Origin: JABSSA01 sp039984715
GTDB taxonomy: Bacteria; Pseudomonadota; Alphaproteobacteria; Rhodobacterales; Rhodobacteraceae
DNA: 64,000 nt
Assembly (NCBI GenBank): GCA_039984715.1
Contig: JBDWUA010000001.1
Coordinates: 62,001-126,000 of the forward strand
Direction of reading: 5' to 3'
Part shown: positions 45,422 through 55,028 of the stretch, piece by piece
Layout: each line of letters starts with the position of its first letter
How positions within the stretch are numbered: position 1 is the stretch's first letter
Made by a program: the position numbers and the translations under genes
Notes under the pieces: model-generated
The model's database searches: none
Told to the model about the DNA's origin: nothing
Seen by the model: only the letters and a program-made list of their open reading frames with translations

Positions 45422-48400
45422 ATGGATTTTTTTATGCCAATTGCTCGCTATGAGAATTTTAATGACAAAAGTATTTTTGGTGGATTTCGGACGTTTTCCT
45501 TCAATCCCTCTGGTGACCTTGCCTTTTCCGAAGTCGAGAGCGTCTCGATGGAATTCTTCATTGATTACCAGGACGGGGCAGCGGTTGATCTGGGAAAGGT
45601 GGATATTTGGGTGCGTGCGCCCGACGACAGGCGCGTGAAAATCTATTCCAACTTTGACGGCTTTGGTAAAGACACAGACGACAACAATGACAGTGACGGA
45701 AGTAACGATTACGATATTTCGTTTTGGGGTACGGATTCAAAATCGATCATTTCCTTGTTCCTAGATGGCGCGCAGGTGCGTGGGGATTGGAAATTCGAGA
45801 TTCAAAACGACACAGGTGTCACGCTGACTCTGGATCGGTTGGAAGTAGAAGTAGATTACAATTTCCGGGACGTTATCGTCAAAGACATCAAGATCGAAGG
45901 CGATCAGCGCGTTGGGGAAGAGGTCACAATTCGCGCGACTGCCGAGAATGTTGGCAACCTGGGAATCGGCCAATTCAGCCTCGCTTATTATGTAAATGGC
46001 ACAAGGATTGGCGACGATTCAATTTCCTTTGGTCTGTTCGGCGGCCAGAAAAATGACGAAACGATCAAGTACACGATCACCGATGAGGGCATCAATTCGG
46101 TTGAGGTGCGGATTTACGATTCAGAAGAAGAAGGTCGCACAGACAACAATTCGCGTACCGAAACGTTTGACGCGGTTTTTGACCCAGAAGTCGCGGTCAT
46201 GGATTTGACCATGTATGGTGAACCAACGGTCGGTGAAGAAGTTCAGATCAAAGCTGAACTGAAGAACCTTTCAGATTCATATGTGGCGCCGTTTTCAATC
46301 GAATATTTCGTAAACGGAGAAAGCGTCGGCTCGGGGTTGTTAACTGGCGGATTGTTTTCCGGTCAGAATTGGAACGAATATCTCACCTACACCGTGGAAG
46401 ATGCAGGTGAGCAAGAAGTCGAAGTGCGCATCAATCGCCTTGGTAGCCTGGAAAAAGGTGACTTGAACCGCACTGAATATTTCGGCGTGTCGCGAGAGGA
46501 TGAACAAGACGTCACCCTTGCAAATTCTAGTGAAGAAATTGAAGCGGCCGCATTTTTTGCGCGTCTGATTTATGGTGACAAAGACCTTCCTGAATCCGTG
46601 AACGGGTCCAACTCTGACAACGGGCGCGACGACAATTATCGCGATTACGTGGCGCTGGCCGGGTGGACTTTGCTTGATGAAGACGGGCTAGGGTTTCATT
46701 ATCGACAAGTCGCAGAGTCATTCGGCGTTATCCAAAGCCGCTGGCAAGAGGGCGGGTTGTTTGAAGGGAACTATGATTTCCAATGGCCCGCGCAGGGGTT
46801 GTTGGCAGAAAAGACGCTGTCAAACGGTGACAAGGCGGTTGTGCTAACGTTTCGGGGCACGGACCCAAATGACGGGCTTCTGGCTGCGACAGGGCAAGCG
46901 TGGACCGGGGATGGCCTGTACGAACATTATATGGCGCATCAGGATTTGGTCGAAGCAGCGATTTCCTACGTCAACGACACCTCGAATGGGATTGATACGT
47001 TAATTGTATCGGGTCACAGTCTTGGCGGTTCGATGGCCGATATTTTCGCCTCGGTTGATGCGCACCGTGTAAAAGACAATGTGGATTTGAAGGTTGTGGC
47101 GCTGGCCTCGGCTGGTGTCGATCCGGATGTCTATCATGACGACGAAGGGTCCAAAGGGTTCGCGGATCAGTATGACACCGAGGTGGTCGATTTCACCAGC
47201 ACAGGTGCAGGTTCAATCGAGCTATCAGCGCCGTCTTATTATATCGGTTTGTCACATTGGAATGATCGGGTCACGTATGCCGGATGGGGTCAAGAATTTG
47301 ACGATACGTCCCTGTCCCTTGTCCCAAATTTGACCCTGTTTTTTAACCACAATTTCTATGACCATATTCAGGCATTAGAATTGCCAAATGTTAGAAACGA
47401 CGAAATCGGTGGTTTTGGTGCAGAACACAATGCTGGTTTGTATTGGGCCAATATTTCCGCATTGGTGAATGACCCGTTATTGTCATTGCGCGATGGCCAT
47501 TGGTTACAATTTGGGCGCACGGATTACACATCCCTAGACGACCTGGCCGCGACATCAGCAAGCGACTCAACGCCACAAATCGTAGAGGGATTACAGGAAT
47601 CTACGGTGACGTGGATCAATGATTCCGGGTCTCGGGCGCTTGAAGGCCAAGAAGGCAGCAAGCGGGATTTTATTCTCGGATTGGACGGGGATGATGAAAT
47701 CAATACCGGTGCCGCAAATGACCTTGGCTCAGGCGGGGCAGGGGATGATACGTTAAACGGTGGTACAGGTTCGGACACGTTGCATGGCGGCGCTGACGAA
47801 GATTCCGTGATGGGCGAGGCAGGCAATGATCACTTGATGGGTGGTTCGGGCGACGACACTCTTGAAGGCGGTGTCGGGAAAGACACCATTGAAGGTGGCG
47901 ATGGTGTGGACGAAGCGTCATACGAAAACGCTTCGGATCGCGTTGTGGTCAAGCTGCACAAGGGCGAGGCCTATGGCGGTGACGATCTAGACAGCCTGAG
48001 CGACATAGAAAACGTCACAGGGTCCGCGCATAACGACAAGATTGTTGGGGATGGCGGCGCGAACCAGATCAATGCCGGCGCCGGTGATGACGTTATTTTT
48101 ACACTGGGCGCTGATGATACTGTGAATGCAGAAGGTGGAAACGACTCGGTTTACGGAGACGTTGGTTCAGAGGTCATAGATCTTGGCGACGGTGACGATT
48201 TTGCGCGCAGCAAGGCGGGTGACGATCACATCACGTTGGGGACTGGTGATGACCGTGTGGCGGGCGGAGCTGGGGAAGACACGGCCTTTGGTGGCGCGGG
48301 GAACGACATATTCTTTATGGGGTCACAAAATGACTTTGCTTTCGGAGGTGCCGGCCAAGACACGTTGAATGGTGGATTCAATGCAGACGTATTGGACGGA

Positions 48401-48775
48401 GGCGCAGATGACGACCGAGTGCGAGGAGAAGCAGGTGTCGATCAGATCAATGGCGGCGATGGGGATGACCTGCTGAACGGTGGCGAAAATGCCGATACGT
48501 TTTGGTTTTTTGATACTGACTTAACCGGAGTTGACCGCATCACCGACTTTGAAGACGGGCTAGATGTGATCAATCTGTCAGACTGGGGATTCGCCACCGC
48601 TCAAGACGTGCTGGCGTTGGCAACAAGTGCTGGTGGCACAGGGCAACATACACGCATCTATTTCGCTGATGGCTCAGGCGGTGAAACCCGCGCGTTGGTG
48701 ATCGAGAACCTCGATATCTCAGCCTTCGATGTGACAGACATTGTGCTTGTAAGCGACGATCCATTCGCTCTTTGA
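45422..48775 (+). CDS. RTX exoprotein with P-domain, CARDB domains and class 3 lipase
   Basis: An 1117-residue multidomain protein. Residues about 1-140 resemble a proprotein-convertase P-domain (FSEVESVSMEFFIDYQ; VRGDWKFEIQNDTGVT). Two CARDB-type beta domains follow (about 150-250 and 258-355; each has a VGEEV strand and YFVNG/YYVNG). A class 3 lipase-like alpha/beta hydrolase follows (about 375-690) with the nucleophile S533 in VSGHSLGGSMAD. About 15 RTX nonapeptides (about 760-1030) and a type I secretion-like C-terminus complete it. No Sec signal. Start is ATG 45422 or the ATG four codons later; neither has a good ribosome-binding site. Likely an extracellular esterase or lipase. Confidence 0.85.
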   Translation: MDFFMPIARYENFNDKSIFGGFRTFSFNPSGDLAFSEVESVSMEFFIDYQDGAAVDLGKVDIWVRAPDDRRVKIYSNFDGFGKDTDDNNDSDGSNDYDISFWGTDSKSIISLFLDGAQVRGDWKFEIQNDTGVTLTLDRLEVEVDYNFRDVIVKDIKIEGDQRVGEEVTIRATAENVGNLGIGQFSLAYYVNGTRIGDDSISFGLFGGQKNDETIKYTITDEGINSVEVRIYDSEEEGRTDNNSRTETFDAVFDPEVAVMDLTMYGEPTVGEEVQIKAELKNLSDSYVAPFSIEYFVNGESVGSGLLTGGLFSGQNWNEYLTYTVEDAGEQEVEVRINRLGSLEKGDLNRTEYFGVSREDEQDVTLANSSEEIEAAAFFARLIYGDKDLPESVNGSNSDNGRDDNYRDYVALAGWTLLDEDGLGFHYRQVAESFGVIQSRWQEGGLFEGNYDFQWPAQGLLAEKTLSNGDKAVVLTFRGTDPNDGLLAATGQAWTGDGLYEHYMAHQDLVEAAISYVNDTSNGIDTLIVSGHSLGGSMADIFASVDAHRVKDNVDLKVVALASAGVDPDVYHDDEGSKGFADQYDTEVVDFTSTGAGSIELSAPSYYIGLSHWNDRVTYAGWGQEFDDTSLSLVPNLTLFFNHNFYDHIQALELPNVRNDEIGGFGAEHNAGLYWANISALVNDPLLSLRDGHWLQFGRTDYTSLDDLAATSASDSTPQIVEGLQESTVTWINDSGSRALEGQEGSKRDFILGLDGDDEINTGAANDLGSGGAGDDTLNGGTGSDTLHGGADEDSVMGEAGNDHLMGGSGDDTLEGGVGKDTIEGGDGVDEASYENASDRVVVKLHKGEAYGGDDLDSLSDIENVTGSAHNDKIVGDGGANQINAGAGDDVIFTLGADDTVNAEGGNDSVYGDVGSEVIDLGDGDDFARSKAGDDHITLGTGDDRVAGGAGEDTAFGGAGNDIFFMGSQNDFAFGGAGQDTLNGGFNADVLDGGADDDRVRGEAGVDQINGGDGDDLLNGGENADTFWFFDTDLTGVDRITDFEDGLDVINLSDWGFATAQDVLALATSAGGTGQHTRIYFADGSGGETRALVIENLDISAFDVTDIVLVSDDPFAL

Positions 48776-49116
48776 TTCTGTCAGCGTGTCAGAGTTTCGC
48801 ACGCACGAATGCAGCCGGAGCGGGTTAGATCGTTCCCCCCGGTCTGGGGCAGGTTTGGAACGCGCCACATTCAGCCCCGCAAACGGAACGAAAAACCGCC
48901 GCCCGACTTTCCAACTGATGTTAAGGTTGGGAACACTGTGTTAACGCGTCCAAAAAGAGTCGCGGGCAAAATCGATGACCTCCACCAACCTGTGTGGTTC
49001 GTGGCGGTCTCACTGGTAAACAAGCGACTATGTGTGGGTGTTTCGTCAGGGTCGCGATTCCCGCAAAACCCTTGAAAACGTACCCGCCACATTTTGTGTC
49101 CAGAAATGGGTGCGAT
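48776..49116. other. 341-bp spacer without a supported gene
   Basis: It lies between the lipase-type RTX gene and tRNA-Ala. I see only a weak hairpin (CCAAC/GTTGG near 48918-48935, without a T tract). Short frames on both strands have no ribosome-binding site or family features. Confidence 0.6.
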
Positions 49117-49192
<76 letters not shown>

Positions 49193-49256
49193 AATGCAGC
49201 GCTGATTAGGCGCTTATGGACACGGGATCAAGTCAAAAACCTGAGCCCGCAAATCC

Positions 49257-49580
49257 TTATTCTTCGTCTTCCGAAGCGACGTCGGCGAGTTCTTCCAGAG
49301 GAATGTTATCTTCCTCTTCTTCGTCGTCCAACAGATCATCGTCCAGTTCGACTTCTACGTCATCTTCCAGAGTTTCACCATCTGTGGTGTCTTTTTCGGC
49401 TTCTTTGGCTTTTGCGCTTGCCGCGTCAGCCGCATCGGCTGCGATCATGCGCGTCTTTGTCGTGTCGACTTCGACGACTTCACCCGAATAGGGCGAAACG
49501 ATTGGGTTCGCGTTCAAATCGTAGAAACGTTTGCCAGTTGTGGGACAAACACGTTTTGTGCCCCATTCTTCCTTAGGCAT
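49257..49580 (-). CDS. TIGR02300 family 'FYDLN acid' protein
   Basis: A 107-residue protein. The N-terminus is a short conserved zinc-ribbon-like region (WGTKRVCPTTGKRFYDLN, NPIVSPYSGEVV); only one Cys is present, so zinc binding is doubtful. The C-terminal half is extremely acidic (long Asp/Glu runs) and probably disordered. The family is confined to alphaproteobacteria and has no known function. Its position beside tRNA-Ala is typical. Confidence 0.88.
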   Translation of the reverse strand: MPKEEWGTKRVCPTTGKRFYDLNANPIVSPYSGEVVEVDTTKTRMIAADAADAASAKAKEAEKDTTDGETLEDDVEVELDDDLLDDEEEEDNIPLEELADVASEDEE

Positions 49581-49693
49581 GTATACATCCTTTTGTCTTC
49601 GGGCACAAAATCACTGTACCGGAATTGCGACGATTCTGGGCAACTGCCATAAGGGTCGCGCGGAGTCAAAGCCTTAAGCGAAAGAAACGGCCA

Positions 49694-50389
49694 ATGTGCG
49701 CACTTGTATTGTCGGGAGACCCCCCAATTGAGGTTGTTTTGCGACGTTCTGCGCGTGCGCGCCGAATTACGTTACGCGTGTCTTCTTTGGACGGTCGGGT
49801 GACGATGACATTGCCAAATGGGGTTTCGGATCGAGAAGCTGCGCGTTTCGCGACTGAAAAGGAATCATGGCTTCGCAAACATCTGGCAAAGCATGAAGAA
49901 GACATTCAAGTGAGATACGGGGTGCAAATTCCGGTTCTCGGAGAATCGCTGAATGTCATTGAAGGTGATGGTCGGCGGATCAAAATTGGTGTCGAAGGTT
50001 TGAGCGTTCCGGGGCCTGACACGCGAGTCGGCTCGCGGCTTAGCGGATTTCTAAAAACAATGGCGCGCGCGCGATTGGCAGAAGCATCGGATAACTACGC
50101 CGAATCCCTCGGGTGCGCGTATTCCAGCATTTCGATACGAGACACACGATCGCGTTGGGGGTCATGCAGCAGCTCGGGCCGATTGATGTATTCTTGGCGG
50201 CTGGTTCTCGCGCCGCCAGACGTCCTTCATTATGTCGCGGCACATGAAGTCGCGCATTTGAAAGAGATGAATCATTCCAGCGCTTTTTGGGATGTCGTCG
50301 AAACATTGTATGGTGACTATGCGCCGCCCCGGCGGTGGCTGCGTGAGAATGGCGCATTGCTGCATCGGTTCAAATTTGAGAGTAAGTGA
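49694..50389 (+). CDS. YgjP-like metallopeptidase domain protein (DUF45)
   Basis: A 231-residue cytoplasmic protein of the M48-related YgjP/WLM group. The zinc motif is HEVAHLKEMNH (HExxH plus a third His), with the family's RDTRSRWGSCSSSGRLMYSWRLVLAP upstream of it. The reaction and substrate are not known; some relatives are ascribed to rescue of DNA-protein or ubiquitin-like conjugates, which cannot be inferred here. ATG at 49694 is chosen; the frame is open for 23 more codons to a TTG. It overlaps the next gene start by 4 bp (GTGA). Confidence 0.85.
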   Translation: MCALVLSGDPPIEVVLRRSARARRITLRVSSLDGRVTMTLPNGVSDREAARFATEKESWLRKHLAKHEEDIQVRYGVQIPVLGESLNVIEGDGRRIKIGVEGLSVPGPDTRVGSRLSGFLKTMARARLAEASDNYAESLGCAYSSISIRDTRSRWGSCSSSGRLMYSWRLVLAPPDVLHYVAAHEVAHLKEMNHSSAFWDVVETLYGDYAPPRRWLRENGALLHRFKFESK

Positions 50390-51069
50390 TACATGAGATT
50401 TGTGATCACGCCAAAGTCATGACCCCAACGCCAAGATCAACCGAGATGACTGGACCTGCCCATGAGCGGGTCTATCGGCAATTGCGCTCAAGGATCATTC
50501 ACGGAGAGATATTGCCCGGAGAGGCATTGACGCTTCGTGGGATTGGGCAAAGCTATGGTGTGTCGATGACACCCGCACGCGAGGCGATCAGACGCCTTGT
50601 GGCAGAAGGCGCCTTGACGCTGTCGCCTTCGGGGCGTGTGTCCACACCGGAACTTAGCCCAGAACGAATTGAAGAGCTGGCGTCGCTTCGTGCGTTGATC
50701 GAAGTTGAGCTTGCCACGCGGGCTTTACCACGGGCGCATCTGGCTTTGATTGAACGACTAACGACGATTAACGGTGCAGTGGCAGAAGCGGTCGCGCACC
50801 GAGATGCAGTGGCTTACATTCGAACGAACCTAGAATTTCACAGGACATTGTATCTGCGCGCGCAAGCACCAGCGATGCTGGCCATGACCGAAACAGTGTG
50901 GTTGCAGATGGGGCCAACGATGCGATCATTGTATGGACGTTTGCGACGGACTGAACCGCCACAATATCATCGTATGATCATTGCGGCACTGCGCGCAGGG
51001 GATGAGCCAGGCCTCAGGCTTGCGGTGCGGTCTGACGTGACCCAAGGTTTGCGTATGTTGGCGCGTTAA
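50386..51069 (+). CDS. GntR-family (FadR/FCD-type) transcriptional regulator
   Basis: A 227-residue regulator with an N-terminal winged helix-turn-helix (VYRQLRSRIIHGEILPGEALTLRG, GVSMTPAREAIRRLVAEG) and an all-helical FCD ligand-binding domain. Its effector and targets are unknown; the adjacent NTF2-FMO gene is convergent, so neighbourhood gives no clue. Start is the GTG overlapping the YgjP stop (GTGA) after GAGAG; the ATG at 50419 is an alternative. Confidence 0.88.
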   Translation: MIHEICDHAKVMTPTPRSTEMTGPAHERVYRQLRSRIIHGEILPGEALTLRGIGQSYGVSMTPAREAIRRLVAEGALTLSPSGRVSTPELSPERIEELASLRALIEVELATRALPRAHLALIERLTTINGAVAEAVAHRDAVAYIRTNLEFHRTLYLRAQAPAMLAMTETVWLQMGPTMRSLYGRLRRTEPPQYHRMIIAALRAGDEPGLRLAVRSDVTQGLRMLAR

Positions 51070-51145
51070 AGCGCGTTCAGGGCGGTGAGCGGACTCTTTG
51101 CGCGTTGCGCAAATTCGCCCACCCGCCGCCCCTGCCTATCGCGGC

Positions 51146-52945
51146 TTAGCTCGTGTGATGGACGTTTTGCAGGTCGTACACAGGTGTCGGCAACTCTTCC
51201 ATGCGCGCCTTTATTTGCAAGGCCAGATAGAGGGAATAGTGGCGAGACTGATGGAGGTTTCCACCATGAAACCAAAGCGCGTCTTGTTGCGTTGGTTTCC
51301 ACATGTTTCTCTGTTCACCTTCCCAAGGTCCCGGATCCTTGGTTGTGTCGGACCCAAGACCCCAGCATTTGCCGACCTTGTCCGCAACATCCTGACCAAT
51401 GAGTTCAGCGGCCCACCCGTTCATGGATCCATATCCGGTCGCGTAAACGATCAGATCCGCTTCCATTTTTTGACCGTCTTCCAGAACCAGGCCATCTTCT
51501 ACGATTTTTGAAACTTGTCCTTGGGCCAGTTTGATTTTGCCGTCTATGACCAACTGACTTGCTCCAACGTCGATGTAATATCCTGAACCGCGGCGCAGGT
51601 ATTTCATAAACAGACCAGAATCGTCATCGCCCCAATCAAGCTTGAAACCAGCCTTCTCTAGACCTGCATAGAACTCGGAATCACGCTCCTTCATTTGTTG
51701 ATAAAGCGGGATTTGGAATTCGTGCAATATACGATAGGGCAGAGACGCAAAAATCAAATCCGCCTTTTCGGTCGTGACACCTGCCGCAACCGCATCTTCG
51801 GAATAAAGAGCCGATAAGCCCACATCCATCAAAGTGTCTGACTTGACGATGTGCGTGGAGGACCGTTGGATCATTGTGACGTCTGCGCCTTCTTCAAAAA
51901 GCGCGCTGCAAATATCATGTGCCGAGTTGTTGGAGCCGATAACCAAGCATTTCTTGCCGGTCCAACCTTCTGGGCCTTTATGCTGGGACGAATGCTGTTG
52001 CACCCCTTTGAAGCTCTTCATGCCGGGGAAATCAGGTACGTTGGCTTTACCCGACATTCCGGTCGCCAAGATGAGCTGTTTGGGGCGTAAAACAACCTCT
52101 TCGCCATCCCGATCGACGACGACAGTCCATTCCTGTGTTGCTTCGTCAAATTTTGCTGACGAACATGATGTGCGCGTCCAGTAGTTAAGTTCCATGACTT
52201 GAGTGTAAAACTCGAGCCAATCACCGACTTTGTCTTTCGGAGAAAACACAGGCCAATTATCGGGAAACTTGATGTAGGGGAGGTGATCATACCAGACGGG
52301 ATCATGCAGGCAGAGCGATTTGTATCGGTTTCTCCAGCTGTCTCCTGGGCGGTCGTTTTTCTCGACAATAATTGTGGGGACACCAAGTTGACGCAAGCGC
52401 GCACCAAGGGCGATGCCACCCTGTCCACCGCCGACGATCACAGTGTATGGTTGCGTCTTGTAACCAAGTTCGTCAGCTTCAGTTTGGCGTTGTTCTTGCC
52501 AAGTTTGGCGACCCGAGAAAGAACCGTGTGCAACGCCTTTCGGGCGTGCATGCCCGCGTTTTTCCTCATGCCATTTCAGTTCTTTCATGGCAGTCAGCAA
52601 TGTCCAGATTTTTCCGTCCATTAGACGAACAAGACCTTCGCCGCGGGCCACTTCAGTTTCGAAAGTAATCCAAGCCGTGACCACACCACCTTCTTCGGTC
52701 GGTGTTTCGCCTTCGGCCAGTTTCCAGTTGCTGGGTTTTATCGCGTCAAGTTGATGTTTCAGAAGGTCGCCGACACCTGCATGGCCTTCGACAGTTTTAA
52801 TGTTCCAGCTGAAGGTAACGAGGTCGCGCCAATAGCATGTTTCTTGAAACATACCCTTGGCGGCTTCAATGTCGCGCGCTTCCAGCGCGTTTCCAAATGC
52901 GTCTAAAAACGCCTGCGTCTGGTCCGTGATCGTTGTGTCCAACAT
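51146..52945 (-). CDS. flavin-containing monooxygenase with N-terminal NTF2/SnoaL domain
   Basis: A 599-residue fusion. Residues about 8-125 form an NTF2/SnoaL-like domain (FLDAFGNALEARDIEAAKGMF; WRDLVTFSWNIKTVEG). The rest is a class B flavoprotein monooxygenase: FAD-binding IVGGGQGGIALGARLRQLG (near 170), the FMO-type motif FPGMKSFKGVQQHSS, NADPH-binding VIGSNNSAHDICSAL, and VYATGYGSMNGW. It resembles YUCCA/indole-pyruvate-type monooxygenases, but the substrate is unknown. It starts 194 bp after yghU on the same strand. Confidence 0.87.
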   Translation of the reverse strand: MLDTTITDQTQAFLDAFGNALEARDIEAAKGMFQETCYWRDLVTFSWNIKTVEGHAGVGDLLKHQLDAIKPSNWKLAEGETPTEEGGVVTAWITFETEVARGEGLVRLMDGKIWTLLTAMKELKWHEEKRGHARPKGVAHGSFSGRQTWQEQRQTEADELGYKTQPYTVIVGGGQGGIALGARLRQLGVPTIIVEKNDRPGDSWRNRYKSLCLHDPVWYDHLPYIKFPDNWPVFSPKDKVGDWLEFYTQVMELNYWTRTSCSSAKFDEATQEWTVVVDRDGEEVVLRPKQLILATGMSGKANVPDFPGMKSFKGVQQHSSQHKGPEGWTGKKCLVIGSNNSAHDICSALFEEGADVTMIQRSSTHIVKSDTLMDVGLSALYSEDAVAAGVTTEKADLIFASLPYRILHEFQIPLYQQMKERDSEFYAGLEKAGFKLDWGDDDSGLFMKYLRRGSGYYIDVGASQLVIDGKIKLAQGQVSKIVEDGLVLEDGQKMEADLIVYATGYGSMNGWAAELIGQDVADKVGKCWGLGSDTTKDPGPWEGEQRNMWKPTQQDALWFHGGNLHQSRHYSLYLALQIKARMEELPTPVYDLQNVHHTS

Positions 52946-53106
52946 TGCTTTCCTCCCAATTGTTTTTCAAGAGCTTACATGACGAATTGGAAAGCGGGGA
53001 ATGTTTTTCACTTAACACGCGAAGTTATTGGAAAGTGGCGATGAAGTTGGTTCCAAGTCGACCCGTTTGCCGCGCGATTTTATGTCCGAAAGGGTCTTTG
53101 GAAATC

Positions 53107-53130
53107 ACCCCACGACTTGCGTCGCGGGGT
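53107..53130 (-). terminator. hairpin after yghU, possible terminator
   Basis: On the minus strand, ACCCCGCGA pairs with TCGTGGGGT (one G-U pair) around a 6-nt loop, 8 nt after the yghU stop. No T tract follows, so termination is uncertain; the hairpin may instead stabilise the mRNA end. Confidence 0.4.
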
Positions 53131-53138
53131 GCAGTTCA

Positions 53139-54008
53139 TCAAGAGTCTTCGCCGATTTTGTCTTGGGTGTTTGTGTCAAAATCTGCTGCGGAATGTCGCT
53201 CATGCAATTGTAGCGATGGTTCACCAAATGCACGGTTTACCATTCGCCCTCGAAGGGTGGCCGGTCGCGCATCAATCTTTTTCGCCCATGCCATGACGTT
53301 CTTGTAGCTTTCAACATCCAAGAATGTTGCTGCATCGTAGAGGCGGCCAAGACAAAGCTGGCCGTACCAAGGCCAAATGGCCATGTCAGCAATGGTGTAT
53401 TCATCGCCTGCAATGTACGGTTTTTCGGCCAATTCGCGGTCCAGAACGTCTAGCTGACGTTTGGTTTCCATCGCATAGCGATTGATTGGGTATTCGTATT
53501 TCTCCGGGGCATAAGCGTAGAAGTGTCCGAACCCCCCGCCAAGGAATGGGGCGGAACCCATTTGCCAAAAGAGCCAATTCAAGGTCTCAGTGCGTGCGGT
53601 TCCTGATTTAGGTAAAAAGGCTCCGAATTTTTCTGCGAGGTGCATCATGATGGACGCAGATTCGAAAACGCGAAGGGGTGTGTCACCTGTTCGATCAATC
53701 AACGCGGGGATTTTTGAATTTGGATTGGCCGAGACAAACCCAGATCCAAATTGATCGCCTTCGTTTATTTTGATCAGCCATGCGTCATATTCAGCGTCTG
53801 TGTGACCGGCTGCCAAAAGCTCTTCAAACAGCATCGTGACCTTTACGCCGTTGGGCGTGGCCAGAGAATACAGTTGAAAAGGATGCTCACCGACGGGCAG
53901 ATCTTTGTCCTGTGTTGCACCTGCGATGGGACGGTTAATGCTGGCAAAGCGTCCACCGCTTTCCTGTTCCCAAGTCCAGATTTCGGGGGGAGTATATGTG
54001 TCAGCCAT
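53139..54008 (-). CDS. yghU: glutathione-dependent disulfide-bond oxidoreductase (YghU-type GST)
   Basis: A 289-residue Nu-class glutathione-transferase-like protein. It reduces disulphides using glutathione. The family-specific N-terminal extension (YTPPEIWTWEQESGGRFASINRPIAGATQDKDLP) precedes the thioredoxin-fold domain (LYSLATPNGVKVTMLFEELL) with the ESASIMMHLAEKFG glutathione-binding turn and the C-terminal helical domain (YTIADMAIWPWYGQL). ATG at 54008 follows AAGGAAGGG; the TTG one codon upstream is rejected. Confidence 0.92.
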   Translation of the reverse strand: MADTYTPPEIWTWEQESGGRFASINRPIAGATQDKDLPVGEHPFQLYSLATPNGVKVTMLFEELLAAGHTDAEYDAWLIKINEGDQFGSGFVSANPNSKIPALIDRTGDTPLRVFESASIMMHLAEKFGAFLPKSGTARTETLNWLFWQMGSAPFLGGGFGHFYAYAPEKYEYPINRYAMETKRQLDVLDRELAEKPYIAGDEYTIADMAIWPWYGQLCLGRLYDAATFLDVESYKNVMAWAKKIDARPATLRGRMVNRAFGEPSLQLHERHSAADFDTNTQDKIGEDS

Positions 54009-54136
54009 CAATCAGCCCTTCCTTGTTTTGTTAGTTTCAAGGGTATGATTGAATTCGGAACTTACAAGGCCATTTTCCCTTGGCCTTTGCTTGAGGCTGG
54101 GTGACGTGGTTAAACTATCCAATAATGGAGGGCGGA

Positions 54137-54871
54137 ATGCTGGGTTTTACAATATCGACATTTGGTGAACTGAATGCGGAAGAGTATGACGAACTTCATA
54201 ATCCGGGGACCACAGATCAGGCCGTCGCGCTTATTTCCGATACCGCAAATACGGGCAGCATTCTTGAGCTCGCGATTGGGACAGGTCGAATAGCATTGCC
54301 GTTGCAAGAACTGGGTCACAAGGTTTCCGGCATTGAGGGATCGCCTGAAATGGTGGCCAAGTTGCGACAGAAGCCGGGCGGGGATCGTATCAACATTGTG
54401 ATCGGTGACATGGCGGACGTGGATATTGACGGTGCATTTGATCACGTGTGCCTCGTTTTCAATACATTGTTCAATTTGCCAAGTCAGGACGCCCAAATCA
54501 GGTGCTTTTCAAACGTTGCTAAAAGATTGAAGCCGGGAGGAACGTTTTTGGTTGAGACATTTGTGCCAGACCTGTCGGGTTTCAAGGATCACCAGCGCAC
54601 GACAACCAAACGTTTGGACAATCATTCTGTTTGGATCGAGGCGGCGACGCATGACCCGGTCCATCAAGTGTTTGAATTCCAAAGAATTCGGATCTCTGAC
54701 AAATCAACTAAGCTTGTTCCGTTGCCGTTGCGTTATGCGTGGCCAAGCGAGATGGACTTGATGGGGAAATTGGCGGGTCTTGAGCTGATCAATCGTTGGG
54801 GTGATTGGACTCGCAGTGATTTTGACGCGGACAGCAAAATGCACATCTCTGTCTATCGAAAACCACATTAG
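54137..54871 (+). CDS. class I SAM-dependent methyltransferase
   Basis: A 244-residue methyltransferase. Motif I is SILELAIGTGRIALPLQELG, motif II is VSGIEGSPEMV, and the post-motif segment is RLKPGGTFLVETFVPDL. The acceptor is unknown: it could act on a small molecule. ATG at 54137 is preceded by GGAGGGCGGA; in-frame starts 12 codons upstream are less likely. It lies 128 bp from yghU, divergent. Confidence 0.85.
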   Translation: MLGFTISTFGELNAEEYDELHNPGTTDQAVALISDTANTGSILELAIGTGRIALPLQELGHKVSGIEGSPEMVAKLRQKPGGDRINIVIGDMADVDIDGAFDHVCLVFNTLFNLPSQDAQIRCFSNVAKRLKPGGTFLVETFVPDLSGFKDHQRTTTKRLDNHSVWIEAATHDPVHQVFEFQRIRISDKSTKLVPLPLRYAWPSEMDLMGKLAGLELINRWGDWTRSDFDADSKMHISVYRKPH

Positions 54872-54981
54872 AGTGTCCTTTGCGCGGTAAAGGATTCCGA
54901 AATCTGATGTGCAGCCTCACAGATAACGGGCGTTCAATGCGTGTTGCGATGTCTTGCCAAGACGGTTCACACAAAGAAAAA

Positions 54982-54999
54982 GCCGCCCAAAGGGGCGGC
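54982..54999 (-). terminator. intrinsic terminator of rpmJ
   Basis: On the minus strand, GCCGCCC pairs with GGGCGGC around a 4-nt loop and runs into TTTTTC, about 30 nt past the rpmJ stop codon. Confidence 0.85.
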
Positions 55000-55028
55000 C
55001 CAATCAAAGTTGCTCTAAGCTGATTAAA

